Source: JAEUIZ01 sp046155605
Lineage (GTDB): Bacteria; Planctomycetota; Phycisphaerae; Phycisphaerales; UBA1924
DNA length: 64,000 nucleotides
Assembly (NCBI GenBank): GCA_046155605.1
Contig: JBJXFQ010000101.1
Location: 124,001-188,000, forward strand
Reading direction: 5' to 3'
Each line of letters begins with the position of its first letter. The first letter of the stretch is position 1. The notes below the pieces were generated by a model. That model ran no database searches and had not been told where the DNA came from. It saw only the letters and a program-made list of their open reading frames with translations. A program made the position numbers and the translations under genes. Of the stretch, positions 1-10,784 are shown piece after piece.

Positions 1-479
1 CCGCGCTCACGGGGCACCTGGTGCTCTCGACGCTGCACACCAACGACGCGCCGGCGTCGATCACGCGACTGGTGAACATCGGGCTTGAGCCGTTCCTGGT
101 CGGTGCGGCGGTCAACGGCGTGCTGGCGCAGCGGCTGGTGCGGCGTCTGTGTCAGCATTGCAAGGCGCAGGAGAAGCCGGGCGAGGAGATGCGCGAGTTT
201 CTCGAACTGCAGGGGCTCGACACGGAGCAGATGTGGGCGTCGAAGGGGTGCGAGAAATGTCGCCACACGGGGTTCTCGGGACGCGTCGGCATCTATGAGT
301 TGCTGACGGTCGACGACCAGTTGCGCGACTTCATCGCGCGAAACCCGAACGTGGCGGAGTTCCGGCGTGTCTGCATCGAACGCGGCATGGTGCCGCTGCG
401 TGGCGACGGGATGCGCAAGGTTGCGTCGGGTCTGACAACGGTCCATGAGATCCTGCGCGTGACCGAGGCAACGATCTAG
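1..479 (+). CDS. GspE/PilB-type secretion ATPase, C-terminal part (5' end outside window)
   Basis: This is the end of a hexameric ATPase that powers type II secretion or type IV pilus assembly at the inner membrane. The reading frame is already open at base 3 (ALTGHLVLSTLHTNDA), so the gene begins before the window. Visible family marks are the His box LSTLHTNDAP, the segment GAAVNGVLAQRLVRRLC, and the zinc-binding CxxC pairs CQHC and CEKC typical of GspE/PilB C-termini. The Walker motifs lie outside. The stop codon overlaps the convergent methyltransferase stop by four bases (476-479, CTAG). GspE and PilB cannot be told apart from this fragment. Confidence 0.9.
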   Translation, partial: ALTGHLVLSTLHTNDAPASITRLVNIGLEPFLVGAAVNGVLAQRLVRRLCQHCKAQEKPGEEMREFLELQGLDTEQMWASKGCEKCRHTGFSGRVGIYELLTVDDQLRDFIARNPNVAEFRRVCIERGMVPLRGDGMRKVASGLTTVHEILRVTEATI

Positions 480-1252
480 GTTCGGCGTTGCCGGGCTGTG
501 AAGTCGCTGCTTCGCCGCACAAGCCAGACGACGGGCGAGAGGGTGTTGAGCAGGGCGTGGTTGGCGTCGCGCTGTCGGCGCATGAACTCGCGCAGCGCGG
601 GACGCAGGCGTGGTTTGGCACGGGCGAGCCGGCGCGAGTTGGCGGCGAGGGCACTTTCGAGGCGGTTGTCGAGGAGTGCGATTTCGGCGCGTGATGGCGT
701 CGAGGTCGCGAGAACCTGATCGCCCAGGGCGTGGAAGGTATCGAGCGCGTCGGCCATCGTGGGGATGGAGCCTGAAGAGTGCGTGCGGCGGGCGAGTGCG
801 TCATCGAGGATGTACCACCCGCCGGGGCGAACGAGGCGGTGGAGCAACGGCGCGGCTTTCTCGAAGCCGAAGAGGCCGAGCATGAGGGCGGCGTCGTGGG
901 GCTTGCGGGCGCGGCGTGCGTCGCCGACGCGGAAGTGGCAGCGGTCGTGTTCGCCGAGACGGTGCGCGAGCGAGTCTGCAGCCTGAACGAAGGCTCGGCA
1001 GGCGTCGATGCCCATGATGTGACAGTGGAAGCGTTGGGCGAGTGCGACGGCGATGCCACCTTTGCCGCTGGCGAGGTCGATGATGGTGGTATCGGGGTCA
1101 GGGGAGACGCGGGTGGCGAGGGCAAGGACGCGTTCGGGCTCGCTGCCGAGGCAGTCGAGGCCGTGGAAGAGTTGGGGGAAGAACGGCAGGAGCGTGCTGG
1201 GAGCATCGACGGAAGCGGCGACCTGGGCTCGGAGACGGGCTTGGGAAGGCAT
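476..1252 (-). CDS. class I SAM-dependent methyltransferase
   Basis: A cytosolic protein of about 258 residues with a Rossmann-type methyltransferase core. The glycine-rich SAM motif I is DLASGKGGIAVALAQ, followed by the acidic motif II region (IMGIDA) and a motif IV/post-I segment (VRPGGWYILDD) typical of small-molecule methyltransferases. The C-terminal third is rich in Arg and Ala and lacks a recognisable domain. I place the start at the ATG giving MPSQARL; an in-frame ATG 51 bases upstream (1303) would add an unconvincing basic leader. The substrate is unknown. It converges on the secretion ATPase and diverges from dnaK. Confidence 0.7.
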   Translation of the reverse strand: MPSQARLRAQVAASVDAPSTLLPFFPQLFHGLDCLGSEPERVLALATRVSPDPDTTIIDLASGKGGIAVALAQRFHCHIMGIDACRAFVQAADSLAHRLGEHDRCHFRVGDARRARKPHDAALMLGLFGFEKAAPLLHRLVRPGGWYILDDALARRTHSSGSIPTMADALDTFHALGDQVLATSTPSRAEIALLDNRLESALAANSRRLARAKPRLRPALREFMRRQRDANHALLNTLSPVVWLVRRSSDFTARQRRT

Positions 1253-1390
1253 CGGCGATGCTATCAAGGGGCGACTGCCCTTTCGGCAGGCATCGAGGGG
1301 CATGAAGCGCGTTGGAGCACCCCAATGAATGCCGAAACTAGGCCTGCGTCACTCAAACCGCAGTCGCGCGCGGGCCGATCAGGAGAAGCA

Positions 1391-1414
1391 TTGGCACTCG
1401 GGTTGTATGGAGTG
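1391..1414 (+). promoter_or_regulatory. possible degenerate CIRCE (HrcA operator) upstream of dnaK
   Basis: TTGGCACTC (1391-1399) matches eight of nine bases of the left CIRCE arm TTAGCACTC. After a 10-base spacer comes GAGTG (1410-1414), matching the first five bases of the right arm; the next four do not match, and the canonical spacer is nine. It lies 30 bases before the dnaK start, where a heat-shock operator would be expected. The match is partial and may be chance. Confidence 0.25.
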
Positions 1415-1443
1415 GTGGGGGCATCGGCCCTTCGGAGCGAACC

Positions 1444-3378
<1,935 letters not shown>

Positions 3379-3391
3379 CGCGGATCACCAG

Positions 3392-4228
3392 TCAAGCGCG
3401 ATGGCGGAGCGCGCGGGGCGAGTCGGGCGAGTCAGCGGCCTCGGGTGCGTGCTCTCCGGCGAACTGCTCGACGAACGCGAGCCCATCGAGGATGCGGAGC
3501 GTGCCGTCGTCGTGCTCGACGAGCGCGGTGCAAGACTCGACCCAGTCGCCGCAGTTGTAATACTCAACCGAGGGGGAGTTTGCCGCAGTGGTTCGGCGCG
3601 CCTCGGCCTTGTGGATGTGGCCGCAGATGACGCCGTCGAGGCCGCGATCGGCGGCGGCGTTGGCGAGGGTTTCTTCGAATCGCGCGACGAACTGGCAGGC
3701 TCGCTTGACTTTGAGTTTGATGGCGGCGGAGAGCGACCAGGGGCGCAGGCCCAGGCCGCGGCGCACGCGATTGGTCCAGTGGTTGGCGATGACGAGTTTC
3801 TCGTACGCCACGCCGCCGACCATCGAGAGGAAGCGGCTGTGGCGGACGACGGCGTCGGCTTCGTCGCCATGCACGACGAGGAGTCGGCGGCCATCGGCGG
3901 TCTGGTGGACGGCCTCGCGGATGATCTCAACCCCGCCGAAGGCGAGCCCCTCGTATTCTCGGGCGGCGTCGTCGTGGTTGCCGGGGATGAGGAAGACGCG
4001 CGTGCCGTGCTTGACCATCTTGAGGACGCGGCGAACGAAGCGGTTGTGGGCCTCGGGCCAGTGCCAGCGAGAGCGGAGGCGCCACATGTCAACGATGTCG
4101 CCCACGAGGTAGAGCGTGGGCGTCTCGATGTGCTTGAGGAAATCGGCGGCGGCGTCGGCGCGGCTGGCCGACGAGCCGAGATGCACATCGCTCACGAACA
4201 CGGCCCTGTAGGGAACCTTCGTCGCCAT
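3392..4228 (-). CDS. metallophosphoesterase, UDP-2,3-diacylglucosamine diphosphatase (LpxH)-like
   Basis: A calcineurin-like phosphoesterase of 278 residues. All dimetal motifs are visible in order: DVHLG, GDIVDMW, GNHDD, HGDEAD and GHIHKAE. The overall pattern resembles the LpxH group (COG2908), which hydrolyses UDP-2,3-diacylglucosamine in lipid A synthesis; I infer rather than prove this substrate. The start giving MATKVPYRAVFVSDVHLG is chosen because a strong Shine-Dalgarno (AAAGGAG, 4234-4240) lies five bases before it; the frame stays open another 33 codons upstream. It converges with dnaK, 13 bases apart, and may be the last gene of a leftward group with aroC. Confidence 0.85.
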   Translation of the reverse strand: MATKVPYRAVFVSDVHLGSSASRADAAADFLKHIETPTLYLVGDIVDMWRLRSRWHWPEAHNRFVRRVLKMVKHGTRVFLIPGNHDDAAREYEGLAFGGVEIIREAVHQTADGRRLLVVHGDEADAVVRHSRFLSMVGGVAYEKLVIANHWTNRVRRGLGLRPWSLSAAIKLKVKRACQFVARFEETLANAAADRGLDGVICGHIHKAEARRTTAANSPSVEYYNCGDWVESCTALVEHDDGTLRILDGLAFVEQFAGEHAPEAADSPDSPRALRHRA

Positions 4229-4375
4229 CGCCGCTCCTTTCACATAGATTGTCGAAGCGCTGCAGAAGAAAGGCCCAGCGAATTGGGTCTTTCGACGGGG
4301 AGAACGGGCAAGTTTCGCACGGTCCACAACAAAGCCAAGCGCGATCTGAACAGTTCGAATGATCTCGGACCAGCG

Positions 4376-5569
4376 TCAGGCGATCGTCATGGTCGGCGGG
4401 TCGAGGGGCATCATGCGGGCAAGGCGGTGGAAGTTGAAGTGATTGGTGCGAACCTCGCCAAGCGAGTCGCCGCCGAACTTGTCGCGGAAGGCGCGAGCGA
4501 CTTCAAAGGCGACGACATTTTCGAGCACGACACTGGCGGCGGAAACGGCGCAGATGTCGCTGCGCTCGTAGGTGCTGGTGGAGGCTTCCTTGGTGCCGAG
4601 ATCGACGCTGGGCATGCCGCGGAGGAGCGTGGAGATGGGCTTCATGGCGGCGCGGAGGACGATGGGCTGGCCGTTGGTCATGCCGCCCTCGGTGCCGCCG
4701 GCGTTGTTGGAATCGCGCGTGAAACCAAGGGTGGGCGAGTCGATGGCGGCCCGGTCGAAGCGGATGGGGTCGTGGAAGGCTGAGCCGACGCGGTCGGCGG
4801 CCTCTTTGCCAAGCCCGATCTCCACGGCCTTGATGGCCTGGATCCCCATGGCGGCGAAGGCGAGGCGCGCGTCCAGTTTGTCGCGCCAATCCATGCACGA
4901 TCCGAGGCCGGGCGGGCAGCCGAAGACGTGGGTTTCGATGAGCCCGCCGACGGTGTCCTTGTCGATCTTGGCCTGGCGGATGGCTTCGCACTGCAACTCG
5001 GTGCCGGCGGGGTCGGGGCAGTAGGTGGCGGAGGCGTCTCGCGCGGCACAGAGATCGTGCCAGTTGGTGGGTGTGGGCGCTGCGGCGGTGGCGATGCCGC
5101 GGATCGAACGCACGAAGCCGAAGGCCTCGATGCCGAAGATTCGCAGGAAGCAGCGAGCGACGGCACCGGCTGCGGTTCGGGCGGCGGTTTCGCGGGCCGA
5201 GGCACGCTCAAGGATGGGTCGGCAATCCGTGGTGAGCCACTTGATCGAGCCGGCGAGGTCGGCGTGGCCGGGGCGCGGGCGAGTGAGAGGCGGAGTTTTC
5301 GCCGGGTCATCAAGGCGCGAGTCGGCGTTGGCGATCTTGATGGCGAGCGGCGAGCCGAGCGTGATACCAGCGCGCAAGCCCGCGAGGACTTCGGCGTTGT
5401 CGTGCTCGATGCGCTGGCGCGCGCCGCGGCCGTAGCCGCCCTGGCGTCGTGCGAGTTCGCCGTTGATGAACTGGAGGTCAATCGGCAGGCCGGACGGAAG
5501 GCCGGAGATGATCACAACGAGTGCCGGGCCGTGAGACTCGCCGGCGGTGATGTAGTCGAGTGATGGCAT
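4376..5569 (-). CDS. aroC: chorismate synthase
   Basis: Chorismate synthase (397 residues) makes chorismate from 5-enolpyruvylshikimate 3-phosphate in the last common step of aromatic amino acid synthesis, using reduced FMN. The N-terminus DYITAGESHGPALVVIISG, the middle segment RPGHADLAGSIKW and the C-terminal SNNAGGTEGGMTNGQPI are family signatures. The ATG at 5567-5569 is preceded by AAGGA; the frame extends 59 codons further upstream only as Arg/His-rich non-coding sequence. The gene starts 38 bases after the membrane spermidine-synthase-like gene and is probably co-transcribed with it. Confidence 0.96.
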   Translation of the reverse strand: MPSLDYITAGESHGPALVVIISGLPSGLPIDLQFINGELARRQGGYGRGARQRIEHDNAEVLAGLRAGITLGSPLAIKIANADSRLDDPAKTPPLTRPRPGHADLAGSIKWLTTDCRPILERASARETAARTAAGAVARCFLRIFGIEAFGFVRSIRGIATAAAPTPTNWHDLCAARDASATYCPDPAGTELQCEAIRQAKIDKDTVGGLIETHVFGCPPGLGSCMDWRDKLDARLAFAAMGIQAIKAVEIGLGKEAADRVGSAFHDPIRFDRAAIDSPTLGFTRDSNNAGGTEGGMTNGQPIVLRAAMKPISTLLRGMPSVDLGTKEASTSTYERSDICAVSAASVVLENVVAFEVARAFRDKFGGDSLGEVRTNHFNFHRLARMMPLDPPTMTIA

Positions 5570-5607
5570 GGGCGTTCCTTGCTCGGCATCGTACTGCGGG
5601 CTGCGTG

Positions 5608-7830
5608 CTAGCGCCACTGAATGATGGGGACGATGCTGGAGGAGTCGTCGGTCCAGAGCGGGGTGTCGGGCGCGGGCTTGAGCGCGAGCCAGCCTTGCGA
5701 TTGCAGGGCCGTGGGGATGGTGGCGGCGGTGCCGATGACGACCCACTGGCTCTGGAAGCGGCCGGTTTGAGCGGAGAGGAGCGCATCGGGTGTGTCGAAG
5801 CGGATCCAGCCTTGCAGGCCGGCGTCGGCGGTGAGCCGTCCGATGATCGGCTCGAGGTCGAGGAACTGGTTGGAGGCGTGGATCATCAGGACGCCGCCCG
5901 GTGCGAGGGCTCGGCGATAGAGGCTCACGGCCTCGCGCGTGAGGAGGTGCATGGGGATGGAATCGGAACTGAAGGCATCAAGCACGAGGAGATCGAACGA
6001 ACCCGGTGGAACGGCTTCGAGCGATCGGCGGGCGTCGCCCAGGACGATCGGAATGTCTCCTTTGGCATCGGCGAGATAGGTGAAGAGCGTGGGGGAGCGG
6101 GCGATGCGAACCACCGCGGGATCAATCTCGAAGAAGGTCATGGTTTGGCCGGGCTGTGTGTACGCGGCGAGCGCGCCGGTGCCGAGGCCGACGGCGGCGA
6201 CGCGAAGTGTGCGCTCTGGGCCAAGCGCCTTCCAGAGTGCGCCAATGGGGCCGTCGGGGTGGTAGTAGGTGAGGGGAATGTGGCGGCGATCGGGGGCGGT
6301 GAACTGTCGGCCGTGGATGGTGGTGCCGTGGGTGAGCGTGATGGCGTCATAAGTGGCAGAGACGCGGTAGACACCGAAGAAAGTGCGCGTGCGGAAGAGT
6401 GTGCGGCCGCTGGAATCGGGGAGGAGGTAGGCGCCGAGGAGGAGCGCGCCGGCGGAGAGGGCGAAGCGCGCGGGTCGGGTCTGCGTGAGATAGAGGAGAA
6501 GGACGGGAAGGCCGCAGGCGAGCCCGATTCGGATGGAGCCGTCGTCGATGCCGAGGCGAGCGGTGGCGCGATAGAGGATGGGGATCAGGGAGGCGATGGC
6601 GAGTGCGATGGCGGTGTCGAGGATAAGGGCGGTGGTTCGTGCGCGGGGGGTCGGGGCGCGCTCGCCGAGGATGAGACAGCGCATGGCGGCGGCGGCGACG
6701 ACGGCGATGGGGTATTCGTAAACGCCGTTGAAGAGCGTGGGCGCGAGGAGTGCGTTGAACGCGCCGCCGAGGACGCCGCCGAGTGCCAGGTAGAGGTAGA
6801 ACTCGGTGAGGCGTGCGGGATCGGGCCGTCGGCGCGCGAGGAGTGAATGGCAGAGCGTGGCGAGGAGGGCGAGCGTGAGAAGGTGGATCGCGGTGAGTGC
6901 GGAGGTAGGGAGGCGGAATCCTCGCACAAGCGAGGCCAGGACGAGCGTGACGATCACGAGCGGCGCGAGGCGAGCGAGGTTGAAGGTGTTGAGGAGCGGG
7001 CGCGAACCAAAGGCGATCATGAAGGAGAGGAGATAGATCGAGAGGGGTATGACCCAGAGGAGGGGCGCGGCGGCGACATCGGTGGAGAGGTGCTGCGTGA
7101 CGCCGAGGGTGAGGCTGGAGGGAATCGCAGCAAGGAGGAGCCACAGGAGGCGGTCGCGCGTGGTTGGGGCCGGGACGGCGTGGTTCGCGGTCGGCGCTGA
7201 TGGGGTCGAGGGGTGCGACGACGGGACCCCCGTGATACCGGCGGCGCGGCTGGGGCCTCGCGCGCGGACGGCCCAGGCACAGGCCAGGACGAGCGCGGTG
7301 AAGGCGGCGAAAGCGATGGACCAGAGCGTGCGCTGGCGTGCGAGGGGGATGATCGGCTCGACGAAGAGCGGATAGGCGAGGAGGGCGACGAGGCTGCCGG
7401 CGTTGCTGGCGACGTAGAGGAAGTACGGATCGGCGGCACGCGGGTGGCTGGAGCGCGAGAACCAGCGCTGGAGGGCGGGTGCACCAGCAGAGAGGGCGAA
7501 GAAGGGCATGCCGTAGCCAAGGGTGAGCGCGGCGAGGAGCCACGGGGTTGGAGAGGCACCGGGGGTGCCGTCACGGAGCCCGACGGGGAGGGCGGCACAG
7601 GCGAGGCAGAGGAGCGCGACATGGAGCCACGGGCCAAAGCGGGCGCGTGTGGCGACGGCGTGTGCCCAGGCGTATCCGGCGAGGAGTGCGGCCTGGAAGA
7701 AGAGCATCGAAGCGGTCCAGACCGAGGGGCTGCCGCCGAGGCGCGGGAGGAGTTCCTTGGCGGCCATGGGCTGGACGAGGAAGAGGAGAAAGGAGCCGAG
7801 GAAGATGGTGACGGTGAGGAGGGCGAGCAC
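5608..7830 (-). CDS. membrane-fused spermidine-synthase-like protein
   Basis: A two-part protein: about ten hydrophobic segments over roughly the first 500 residues, beginning LLTVTIFLGSFLLFLVQPMA, then a soluble Rossmann domain like spermidine synthase. The latter shows the nucleotide motif GLGTGALAAY, the acidic strand TFFEIDP, LGDARRSLE, and LLVLDAFSSDSIPMHLLT. This layout matches the family annotated as fused MFS/spermidine synthase, whose substrates are mostly undefined, so polyamine synthesis is not claimed. The start is uncertain: I use the GTG at 7828-7830, in front of the first membrane segment; no Shine-Dalgarno is obvious and the frame is open to 7998, overlapping the divergent HAD gene. 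Confidence 0.8.
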   Translation of the reverse strand: MLALLTVTIFLGSFLLFLVQPMAAKELLPRLGGSPSVWTASMLFFQAALLAGYAWAHAVATRARFGPWLHVALLCLACAALPVGLRDGTPGASPTPWLLAALTLGYGMPFFALSAGAPALQRWFSRSSHPRAADPYFLYVASNAGSLVALLAYPLFVEPIIPLARQRTLWSIAFAAFTALVLACAWAVRARGPSRAAGITGVPSSHPSTPSAPTANHAVPAPTTRDRLLWLLLAAIPSSLTLGVTQHLSTDVAAAPLLWVIPLSIYLLSFMIAFGSRPLLNTFNLARLAPLVIVTLVLASLVRGFRLPTSALTAIHLLTLALLATLCHSLLARRRPDPARLTEFYLYLALGGVLGGAFNALLAPTLFNGVYEYPIAVVAAAAMRCLILGERAPTPRARTTALILDTAIALAIASLIPILYRATARLGIDDGSIRIGLACGLPVLLLYLTQTRPARFALSAGALLLGAYLLPDSSGRTLFRTRTFFGVYRVSATYDAITLTHGTTIHGRQFTAPDRRHIPLTYYHPDGPIGALWKALGPERTLRVAAVGLGTGALAAYTQPGQTMTFFEIDPAVVRIARSPTLFTYLADAKGDIPIVLGDARRSLEAVPPGSFDLLVLDAFSSDSIPMHLLTREAVSLYRRALAPGGVLMIHASNQFLDLEPIIGRLTADAGLQGWIRFDTPDALLSAQTGRFQSQWVVIGTAATIPTALQSQGWLALKPAPDTPLWTDDSSSIVPIIQWR

Positions 7831-7931
7831 GGGAAGAGAGAGTACCGGCGGTGTGGCGAGCGTGCGGCGGGATGGGAGGAGGAAGGTATCGACGGGGGCC
7901 GTCGACCCACCCGGATACAGTGGCGGCGAAC

Positions 7932-8699
7932 ATGGGACACACACGGCGGTTTGATGCGGTGATCTGCGATATCGACGGGTGCCTCGCGCCCGAGTCATCG
8001 GCGAGTTTTGACGTGGCGGCGCTGGCGCGGATCGCGGCGTACAACCGGCGGGCGCAGGAGCATCGCGATCGGCCGGTGGTGACGCTCTGCTCGGGGAGGC
8101 CCGAGCCGTTTGTCGAGGCGATGTGTCGGCTGATCGGGAACGCGGCGCTGCCGTGCATCGCGGAGAACGGCGTGTGGATGTATCACCCGGCGACGAACGG
8201 GTACGACATGGACCCGGCGATTAAACCGGGACATCTGGTGGCGGTGGAAGAGGCCCGGGAGTGGGTGCGGCGCGAACTTGGCCCGATGGGCGTGGTGATG
8301 CAGCCGGGGAAGGCGGCGTCGATCTCGCTCTATCACGAGCGGACGGAAGTGCTCAAGGGGCTGGAGAGTCGGGTGCGCGAGGAGTTTGCGGGGCGCGGCT
8401 GGCCGCTGCGGGCGAGCATGACGTGGTTCTACATCAACTGCGACTTGAAACATGTGAGCAAGGGCACGGCGATCGATCGATGGGCGAAGGTGACGGGGAT
8501 CAGGCGGGAGCGGCTGGCGGGATTTGGGGATACCGCGGGCGACCTGCTGATCGCGGAGCGGGTGGGGTGGTTTGGATGCCCGGCGAACGCGGTCGATGAG
8601 ATCAAGAAGCGGGCGGACCACCGGTCGCAGCGGGCAGAGGTGGAGGGAGTGATTGAGTTTTTGCAGGCGCTGGTAGGGACGGAGAGCGCGAAACGGTAA
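7932..8699 (+). CDS. HAD-superfamily phosphatase (IIB/Cof-like)
   Basis: A 255-residue cytosolic phosphatase. Motif I is DAVICDIDGCL, with the nucleophile and acid Asp pair and a C in place of the usual T; motif II is VVTLCSGR; the motif III Lys lies near KHVSKGTAIDRW; motif IV is GFGDTAGD. The large cap between residues of about 85 and 180 and the helix after SKG resemble sugar-phosphate phosphatases of the IIB class. The ATG at 7932 gives MGHTRRFDAVICDIDG, directly leading into motif I. It diverges from the membrane spermidine-synthase-like gene about 100 bases away. The substrate cannot be told. Confidence 0.85.
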   Translation: MGHTRRFDAVICDIDGCLAPESSASFDVAALARIAAYNRRAQEHRDRPVVTLCSGRPEPFVEAMCRLIGNAALPCIAENGVWMYHPATNGYDMDPAIKPGHLVAVEEAREWVRRELGPMGVVMQPGKAASISLYHERTEVLKGLESRVREEFAGRGWPLRASMTWFYINCDLKHVSKGTAIDRWAKVTGIRRERLAGFGDTAGDLLIAERVGWFGCPANAVDEIKKRADHRSQRAEVEGVIEFLQALVGTESAKR

Positions 8700-8818
8700 G
8701 GCCGAGGGTCGGGCGGGGAGAAAGTCGCCGGCACGGACGCCGGAGTCGGGGTGCGAACAGTCTGGAACAACAAAGGAGCGAGCAGACGCGAGGTTGCGTC
8801 GCCGGACGGATGAGCAGC

Positions 8819-9349
8819 CTATCGGCCTTTGCGACGGGGAGAGGCTTTGGCTTTGCTCGAGCGGGCGACCGTGTTGCGGCCGCGGGCGGGGCGCTTGCTT
8901 GTGGACTTTTTTGCTGACTTGGAAGGTGTCGCGCGCTTGGCAGTGCGAGTTTTGGTTGCTGGCGGGGGTGGGGAGTCGGATTGGTAGAGCGCGGCGAACG
9001 CGCCCGAGGGGTCTTGGATAACGCAATAGCGCCCCCCGCCGCCGGCGCGGATGGTGCCGACGACATCCCCGCCTGATCGCCGAACTCGGGCGAGCGCGGC
9101 GTCGAGGTCAGGGACGGAGACATAGAGGAGCCAGCACGGGGGCACGCCGGTGTTGACGCCGCGGGCGTGGCAGATACCGGCGACGGGTCGATCGGAGTCC
9201 GGCGCGGTCATGGCGAAGTCTTTGTAGCCTCCCATGTCAACGCCGATGGAAGCCCAGCCGACGACTGATTCGTAGAAGCGTCGAACCGGTTCGGCGTCGG
9301 GGATCGTGAGGTCCATCCAACCGATGGTGCCGGGGGCGAACTGGGACAT
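8819..9349 (-). CDS. VOC/glyoxalase-family protein with histone H1-like basic tail
   Basis: Residues 1-125 form a vicinal-oxygen-chelate domain of the type found in glyoxalase/bleomycin-resistance relatives: IGWMDLTIPDAEPVRRFYESV at the start and VIQDPSGAFAALYQ at the end. Residues 131-176 are a Lys/Arg/Ala/Ser/Thr tail with 18 basic and no acidic residues, like bacterial histone H1-like proteins. The ATG at 9347-9349 has AGGAG upstream; the frame stays open over 100 codons further but as low-quality sequence. The tail suggests binding to nucleic acid or another polyanion, which is inference. It converges with the HAD gene and diverges from the PLP enzyme. Confidence 0.85.
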   Translation of the reverse strand: MSQFAPGTIGWMDLTIPDAEPVRRFYESVVGWASIGVDMGGYKDFAMTAPDSDRPVAGICHARGVNTGVPPCWLLYVSVPDLDAALARVRRSGGDVVGTIRAGGGGRYCVIQDPSGAFAALYQSDSPPPPATKTRTAKRATPSKSAKKSTSKRPARGRNTVARSSKAKASPRRKGR

Positions 9350-9465
9350 GAGCGGGCTCCTGAATGGGCGCGGCAGGGTAGCGCGGGGACGGCGCGAACG
9401 CGCGGCGTGGCGCGAGGTATGAGGGGAAAGCGTGCAGTAGAATGGGGCTTTGAGGGAGTAAAGCG

Positions 9466-10764
9466 ATGCCCGGACATGCCGCGAAGTTTGACGCTCGGAC
9501 GGATGCGTTGCTTGGGAAGTTGCTGGCGGAGGGGTTGTACAAGCAGTTGCAGACGATCGACGGACCGATGGACGCGACGGTTCGGATCGTGGGGGCCGAC
9601 GGCAAGGCGCGCGAGTGCATCTGCTTCTGCTCGAATAACTATCTGGGCCTGGCAAACCATCCGGAGGTGGTCGAGGCCGGGATCAAGGGCCTGCGGGATT
9701 TCGGAGCGGGGACGGCGAGCGTGCGGTTCATCTGCGGGACGTTCTCGCCGCATCATCGGGTCGAGGCGTCGATTGCGCGGATGATGGGGACGGAGGCCGC
9801 GTACACGTTCGTGTCGGCGTGGAACGCGGCCGAGGCGCTCTTCCCGACGCTGTGCGAGCCTGGCGATGTGGTGATCTCGGACGAACTCAACCACGCGTGC
9901 CTGATCGACTCGATCCGGCTGACGACGGTCATCAAGAAGGGCGTGCAGAAGGACATCTACAAGAACAACCGGCTGACGGGCGAGGGCTCGCTGCGGGCGG
10001 CGCTGGAGCGAGCGGCGGCGAACAAGGAGGCGACGGGGCAGCGCTGGGTGGTGACGGACGGCGTGTTCAGCATGGAGGGCTCGATCGCGGACCTGCCCGC
10101 GATGCGGAAACTCTGCGACGAGTTCGACGCGATCCTGGTGGTGGACGACTCGCACGGGCACGGGGTGATGGGGCGGCTGGGGCGCGGGACGCACGAACAT
10201 TGGGGGATGGCTGACGACTCCAATGGCCAAACTGACAAAGGACACAATGGCCAAGGCGTGGCAGCAGCGGGCCGAAGCGCGGGGAGCGGGCGCGTCGATT
10301 TGTTTACGGGGACGCTTGGGAAGGCGCTCGGTGGTGGCGCGGGCGGCTTTATCGCCGGGCCGAAGCGCGCGATCGAGTTGGTCGTGCAGCGTGGGCGACC
10401 GACGCTCTTCTCGAACGCGTTGCCGGTGACGGTGGCGTGCAGCGCGGACAAGGCGATCGAGGTGATGCTGCGTGAGCCGCAGCGGGTGGAGAGGCTTCGC
10501 GACAACGTGGCGTATGCGCGGGCGCGGATCAAGGAAGCGGGGTTTGACGTGCTGGAGTCGCCGACGGCGATCTGCCCGATCATCGTGCATGACACGGCCA
10601 AGGCGATCGCGATGAGCAAGCGGCTGCTCGAACTGGGCGTGTTCGTGATCGGGTTCGGGTTTCCGGTGGTGCCGGAGGGGCACGCGCGGCTGCGGTGCCA
10701 GGTGTCGGCGGCGCACACGCGGGAGCACATCGACGCGCTCGTGGCGGCGCTGAAGCGGCTGTAG
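9466..10764 (+). CDS. PLP-dependent acyltransferase, 2-amino-3-ketobutyrate CoA ligase (Kbl)-like
   Basis: A fold-type I alpha-oxoamine synthase of 432 residues. These enzymes join an amino acid and an acyl-CoA; Kbl cleaves 2-amino-3-ketobutyrate to glycine and acetyl-CoA. Visible are SNNYLGLANHPEV near the start, SVRFICGTFSPHH, the PLP-stacking region DELNHACLIDSIR, VVDDSHGHGVMGRLGRG, and the Schiff-base Lys in TGTLGKALGGGAGGF (about residue 285). A Gly/Ser/Asn-rich insert of about 25 residues precedes the Lys strand. GGGAG lies ahead of the ATG. No threonine dehydrogenase or biotin gene is nearby, so Kbl versus BioF is judged on sequence alone and Kbl is favoured. Confidence 0.85.
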   Translation: MPGHAAKFDARTDALLGKLLAEGLYKQLQTIDGPMDATVRIVGADGKARECICFCSNNYLGLANHPEVVEAGIKGLRDFGAGTASVRFICGTFSPHHRVEASIARMMGTEAAYTFVSAWNAAEALFPTLCEPGDVVISDELNHACLIDSIRLTTVIKKGVQKDIYKNNRLTGEGSLRAALERAAANKEATGQRWVVTDGVFSMEGSIADLPAMRKLCDEFDAILVVDDSHGHGVMGRLGRGTHEHWGMADDSNGQTDKGHNGQGVAAAGRSAGSGRVDLFTGTLGKALGGGAGGFIAGPKRAIELVVQRGRPTLFSNALPVTVACSADKAIEVMLREPQRVERLRDNVAYARARIKEAGFDVLESPTAICPIIVHDTAKAIAMSKRLLELGVFVIGFGFPVVPEGHARLRCQVSAAHTREHIDALVAALKRL

Positions 10765-10784
10765 GTCTTGCCGGAGACGCAGTC

